Below are positions 60,992 through 64,000 of a stretch of DNA of 64,000 nucleotides, one piece after another. A program made the position numbers and the translations under genes. The notes beneath the pieces are model-generated. The model was given only the letters and a program-made list of their open reading frames with translations, was not told the origin of the DNA and ran no database searches. The DNA comes from Aldehydirespirator sp965221605. Lineage in GTDB: Bacteria > Actinomycetota > Acidimicrobiia > Acidimicrobiales > Aldehydirespiratoraceae. Within the stretch, counting starts at the first letter, position 1. Each line of letters begins with the position of its first letter. Location of the stretch: positions 434,001 to 498,000 of the forward strand of contig CBDCSK010000014.1 in the NCBI GenBank assembly GCA_965221605.1. Reading direction: 5' to 3'.

Positions 60992-62545
60992 CTACGAGGA
61001 CAGCGGCCCGACAGCCTTGACGATCAGCCGACACCTGCCCCCCGGAACGTAGGTCATGGGGATCTCGACGATCCTGGTGATGCGCACGTTGTGGGCATCG
61101 GCGCCGGCCCGGATGGCCGCGTCCTCGGCCTCCTCGCGGGCGCTGGTGAGGCAAGCCTCTCTACCGTCGGTGTCGTAGCTGTAGACCTTGTCGATCGATC
61201 CGGCGGCCTCGGCGATGGCCGCGCCGAAGGCGTTGGCCACCGAGTGATGCGGCGGCCAGATCACCTCGCTGACTCCTCGCAGCGCCTGAGGAACCAGATG
61301 GGCGCCGCCACCCACAGCTATGAGGGGAAGGGCTGTGCTCGACGCCTTCATCCTCTCGCACAGGACTCCGACTCGCTCGTCCACCCAACCGATGGCGGCG
61401 TCTGTGAGCGAGGCGTCCAGGCCTGACAGCAGAGCGAGGTCACCGAAGCCCTCCAGGCGGCCCGCGGCGAGTGAGACGTCGGAGAGCGTCAGCGTCGGGC
61501 CTCCCATGCAGATGGCCTCGGTGATCACGTCATAGCCGACGGAGTCGGGCCCGACGGCCACACCGTCACCGTTGCGGACGATACTTCCGCCTCCCAGGCC
61601 GACCGAGATCAGGTCGGGCATGCGGAAGTTGGTTCTCACCCCTCCCACCTCGACTGCTGCGGTCGACTCGCGGGGGAACCCGTCGACGAGGATCCCCACA
61701 TCCGCCGAGGTGCCGCCGACATCGATGACGAGCGCGTCGGACAGTCCAGCGAGCGCGCTGGCTCCCCTCATGGAGTTGGTCGGGCCCGAGCCGACCGTGA
61801 GCACCGGGTACTTGTCGGCCTCGTCGACGGCCATGAGCGTGCCGTCGTTCTGGGTGAGGAAGCTCTCGACCTCCAGCCCGGCCTCGGTCAAGGTGCTGCG
61901 GAACCCGGCCACCACCCGCTTGGCGACCGTCAGCAGGGACGCGTTGAGGATCGTGGCGTTCTCGCGTTCGAGGAGTCCCAAGGATCCCACCGTGTGGCTC
62001 AGCGACACCGGGAAGTCGGCGCCGCACTCTTCGGCCAGCAGTTCGGCGGCGCGAAGTTCCTGATCGATCGACGCCGGGCTGAATGCGCATGAGACTGCGA
62101 TGGCTGAGACCTCCGGTGCGCAGGAGGCGCCGAACCGCCTGACCGCATCCTCGTCAAGGGCAGCGATCGGCGTGCCGTCGTACTCGAACCCGCCCGACAC
62201 GATCTCGCTGCGACCGATGACAATGTCCCGAAGGTCCTCGGGCCAGGCTGCGCTGGGCCGCACTCCCAACGACGACGGGGCGGCCAGGCGCAGCACCCCC
62301 ACCCGGTCGAGGTCCTGGCGCCGGATGATGGCGTTCGTGGGATGGGTGGTGCCGAGCATCGCCTTGTCCAGCCCGGCTGGGTCGTCCACTTGGGCCAGGA
62401 CCGCAGCCACGGCCGACTGGATGCCCCCAATCGGCTCTGGCGTGGTGGCAGTCTTCGTCGCGGCCAGGACCGTGCCGGACGAGTCGACCACGACCGCGTC
62501 GGTGTTGGTGCCTCCTACGTCGACGCCGAGCCGCAGTCCGCTCAC
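60992..62545 (-). CDS. Hydantoinase/oxoprolinase family protein (HyuA-like)
   Basis: A 517-residue ASKHA-fold protein: LRLGVDVGGTNTDAVVVDSSGTVLAATK, GTTHPTNAIIRR, AIAVSCAFSPASIDQELRAAELL, NASLLTVAKRVVAGFRSTL, PVLTVGSGPTNSMRGASALAG, VIDVGGTSADVGILVDGFPR. It is of the ATP-dependent hydantoinase / acetophenone carboxylase A-subunit type. No HyuB-type partner is present; a DUF917 gene overlaps it instead (GTGA). It would open hydantoin-like or oxo-lactam rings. Confidence 0.9.
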   Translation of the reverse strand: MSGLRLGVDVGGTNTDAVVVDSSGTVLAATKTATTPEPIGGIQSAVAAVLAQVDDPAGLDKAMLGTTHPTNAIIRRQDLDRVGVLRLAAPSSLGVRPSAAWPEDLRDIVIGRSEIVSGGFEYDGTPIAALDEDAVRRFGASCAPEVSAIAVSCAFSPASIDQELRAAELLAEECGADFPVSLSHTVGSLGLLERENATILNASLLTVAKRVVAGFRSTLTEAGLEVESFLTQNDGTLMAVDEADKYPVLTVGSGPTNSMRGASALAGLSDALVIDVGGTSADVGILVDGFPRESTAAVEVGGVRTNFRMPDLISVGLGGGSIVRNGDGVAVGPDSVGYDVITEAICMGGPTLTLSDVSLAAGRLEGFGDLALLSGLDASLTDAAIGWVDERVGVLCERMKASSTALPLIAVGGGAHLVPQALRGVSEVIWPPHHSVANAFGAAIAEAAGSIDKVYSYDTDGREACLTSAREEAEDAAIRAGADAHNVRITRIVEIPMTYVPGGRCRLIVKAVGPLSS

Positions 62546-63642
62546 CGCCGGCTCTCCCGGAAGTCGACGTAGTCGATGTCGTACCCGAAGGCTCGGGGCC
62601 CGACTAGTTCGAGCATCCCGTCGCGGTGCCACTCAGGTGCGCACGGCATGGCCAGCACGTTGAGCCGCTGCCCGTAGGCGAGGCTCTCGGTGGTGACCGG
62701 GTCAGCCGACTCGTTGTCGATCAGGCAGAGCAGGTCGGGCACGGTCACGACCGCCTCGCCCTCCTCGAAGGCGATGAGATTCTCGTTCTGGATCTCGACC
62801 CGCATGGTGCGGCTGGTGTCGTCGAGATGCTCGAGAACGACGGTGCCGCGGGCGAAGCCCTCCGTGGTGCGGCGATCTATGTCGATGACCTTGCCGCTGA
62901 AGACCAGCTCTGCGTCGGTGTAGTCGAGCAGTTGTTGCCAGGCTCCATCGGTGCCCCGCTTGACGTGGGCGAGGCGCCTTCCGACCTCGGTGCAGTAGGT
63001 CATCGAGCCGCGGATCCCAGCCCGCTGCACGTCAGCCACCGTCATCGGATAGCAACTGATCGCATTGGCCAGGCCGAGTTGAATGACGGCGGCCCGCGCC
63101 AGCGCCTCGGCTGTCTGGTTCGTCGTGGCCTCGAAGACGCACATGTTGCCTTTCTCGTCCGCGATCGACATCGGCGCGGCCAGCAGTCCGTGCAGTGTGA
63201 AGACGGTCATCTCGATCTGGGGAAAGGCGCGCCGCATCCCGTCGGCGTCGACGATCGGCAAGCCCATTTCGACCGCAGTGGCGATCGGCACCAGCGTGTT
63301 GACCCCACCCACCTCGATGGGCATCAGAGCGACAGGCTCCTCGCCCAAGTAGGCGGCCAGAGCCCGGATGCCGGCTCGAAACTCGGTGCCGGCTGGGATC
63401 TTCTCCAGGATTACCGTCGGCGCGCCGATGATGGCAGTGGTCAATAGGCGGCCGTCACTGGGAAGCTCTTCTGGCTCCACCACCTTGGCGGGGCCGTGAT
63501 CTGCGATCGCCTGTTTGACCAGCAGTTTGCCCACATACGGGTCGCCGCCTCCACCGGTTCCCAGCAGGGTCGCGCCTAGAGCGAGATCGTCGATGTCTTC
63601 GATCGTCAACTCTCTCACGGTCCGCCTTCCGGTCAACTCCAC
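62542..63642 (-). CDS. DUF917 family protein
   Basis: A 366-residue DUF917 protein: LTIEDIDDLALGATLLGTGGGGDPYVGKLLVKQAI, EVGGVNTLVPIATAVEMGLPIVDADGMRRAFPQIEMTVF, a Gly-rich loop near the N-terminus and a C-terminal beta domain (VTVPDLLCLIDNESADPVTTESLAYGQRLNVLAMPCAPEW). DUF917 genes are typically coupled to HyuA-like genes, as here with a 4-bp overlap, and probably act as a subunit or partner of the ring-opening enzyme. Confidence 0.9.
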   Translation of the reverse strand: MELTGRRTVRELTIEDIDDLALGATLLGTGGGGDPYVGKLLVKQAIADHGPAKVVEPEELPSDGRLLTTAIIGAPTVILEKIPAGTEFRAGIRALAAYLGEEPVALMPIEVGGVNTLVPIATAVEMGLPIVDADGMRRAFPQIEMTVFTLHGLLAAPMSIADEKGNMCVFEATTNQTAEALARAAVIQLGLANAISCYPMTVADVQRAGIRGSMTYCTEVGRRLAHVKRGTDGAWQQLLDYTDAELVFSGKVIDIDRRTTEGFARGTVVLEHLDDTSRTMRVEIQNENLIAFEEGEAVVTVPDLLCLIDNESADPVTTESLAYGQRLNVLAMPCAPEWHRDGMLELVGPRAFGYDIDYVDFRESRR

Positions 63643-63787
63643 GGTCGTCGGCCTTGATGGACCAACTTAGAAGGCTCGTGCAGGCGGAGCCGATGGGCAT
63701 TTCGCGACCACCGGGAGCTTGCGGTACGCGATCTGCCCTGCGGGTGTACGGCGCGCCGCTACTCGGCAGCGGAATCGACGGTCCGCG
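63643..63787. other. Intergenic region without recognisable gene
   Basis: Lies upstream of the DUF917 gene and downstream of the PIN-domain gene. It should hold the promoter of the hydantoinase operon; no convincing -35/-10 pair or inverted repeat was seen. Confidence 0.4.
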
Positions 63788-64000
63788 CTACCAGAGCACT
63801 TGGACCGGGAAGTCCCCGAACACCTCGTCCCTAGTGACGAGGGTGAGCGATTCCAGCTCAGCCTGGGCGGCCAGCATCCGGTCGAACGGGTCGCGGTGCT
63901 CGTTCGGATAGCTGCCGGCGCGCAGGCCGTGGCGGTGGGTCAAGGGAAGGTGGCGAAGATCGGCGGCCCTTGCCAGTTCGTCGAATCTGGGGACCATGTC
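63788..64000 (-). CDS. PIN-domain protein (VapC-type toxin), 5' end beyond the window
   Basis: The last 71 residues of a PIN-domain protein: LRHLPLTHRHGLRAGSYPNEHRDPFDRMLAAQAELESLTLVTRDEVFGDFPVQVLW, with the conserved RDPFDRMLAAQA and TRD acidic residues of VapC ribonucleases. The N-terminal catalytic Asp and any antitoxin gene lie outside the window. Confidence 0.85.
   Translation of the reverse strand, partial: DMVPRFDELARAADLRHLPLTHRHGLRAGSYPNEHRDPFDRMLAAQAELESLTLVTRDEVFGDFPVQVLW

Overview
The window is about 64 kb of high-GC DNA with densely packed genes, many stop/start overlaps (ATGA, TGATG, GTGA) and actinobacterial families: a type II glutamine synthetase, a group 2 sigma-70 factor, a DUF4349 lipoprotein, a PspC histidine kinase, and an Hhy-type (group 1h) [NiFe] hydrogenase. 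An actinobacterium, plausibly of class Acidimicrobiia, is the best guess; the class is an inference from gene content. No rRNA, tRNA or CRISPR array was seen.

Region 1 (1-15.0 kb) is mostly housekeeping and cell envelope: thiolase, sigma factor, NAD synthetase, GSII, a stand-alone HD domain resembling the C-terminal half of a CCA-adding enzyme, two lipoproteins, and an envelope-stress set (PspC/LiaF-like protein, PspC-histidine kinase, LuxR-type regulator).

Region 2 (15.0-45.2 kb) is a large hydrogenase regulon. It holds a peptide/nickel-type ABC transporter (17.2-22.9 kb), hypF, hypE, hypD and hypC, the structural genes hhyS and hhyL, two maturation proteases, a NifU-like protein, a TPR protein, a degenerate biotin-ligase-like protein, five small membrane/coiled-coil proteins, two small putative regulators, an EamA permease with a His-rich tail, and four MinD/CooC-type ATPases. 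No hypA or hypB is present. Every main promoter region carries one 21-bp inverted repeat (half sites CTAGATGC and GCATCTAG, 5-bp spacer): at 15582-15602, 23055-23075 and 37172-37192. One CooC-type ATPase (15634-16368) has two in-frame TGA codons exactly where its paralogues carry the CxC metal-binding cysteines, with a hairpin downstream at SECIS-like spacing. It is therefore a candidate selenoprotein of a kind I do not know to be described. A GmrSD/AlbA fusion and an AAA ATPase (26.4-30.0 kb) are inserted in this region and look like a defence islet.

Region 3 (45.3-52.6 kb) holds unrelated accessory genes: a permease, a Fic protein with three 12-bp-spaced direct repeats upstream, a CorA-like channel, a broken SDR/DUF2867 gene, an ornithine cyclodeaminase-like protein and a frameshifted FAD oxidoreductase.

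Region 4 (52.7-63.7 kb) looks like a hydantoin/amino-acid-derivative catabolic locus: a racemase remnant, a ribose-type ABC importer, a PucR regulator, an M19 dipeptidase, a hydantoinase/oxoprolinase and a DUF917 protein. A 1350-bp IS5-like element (56768-58117, CTAG target duplication) sits inside the signal-peptide codons of the importer's binding protein. The window ends in a partial PIN-domain gene.
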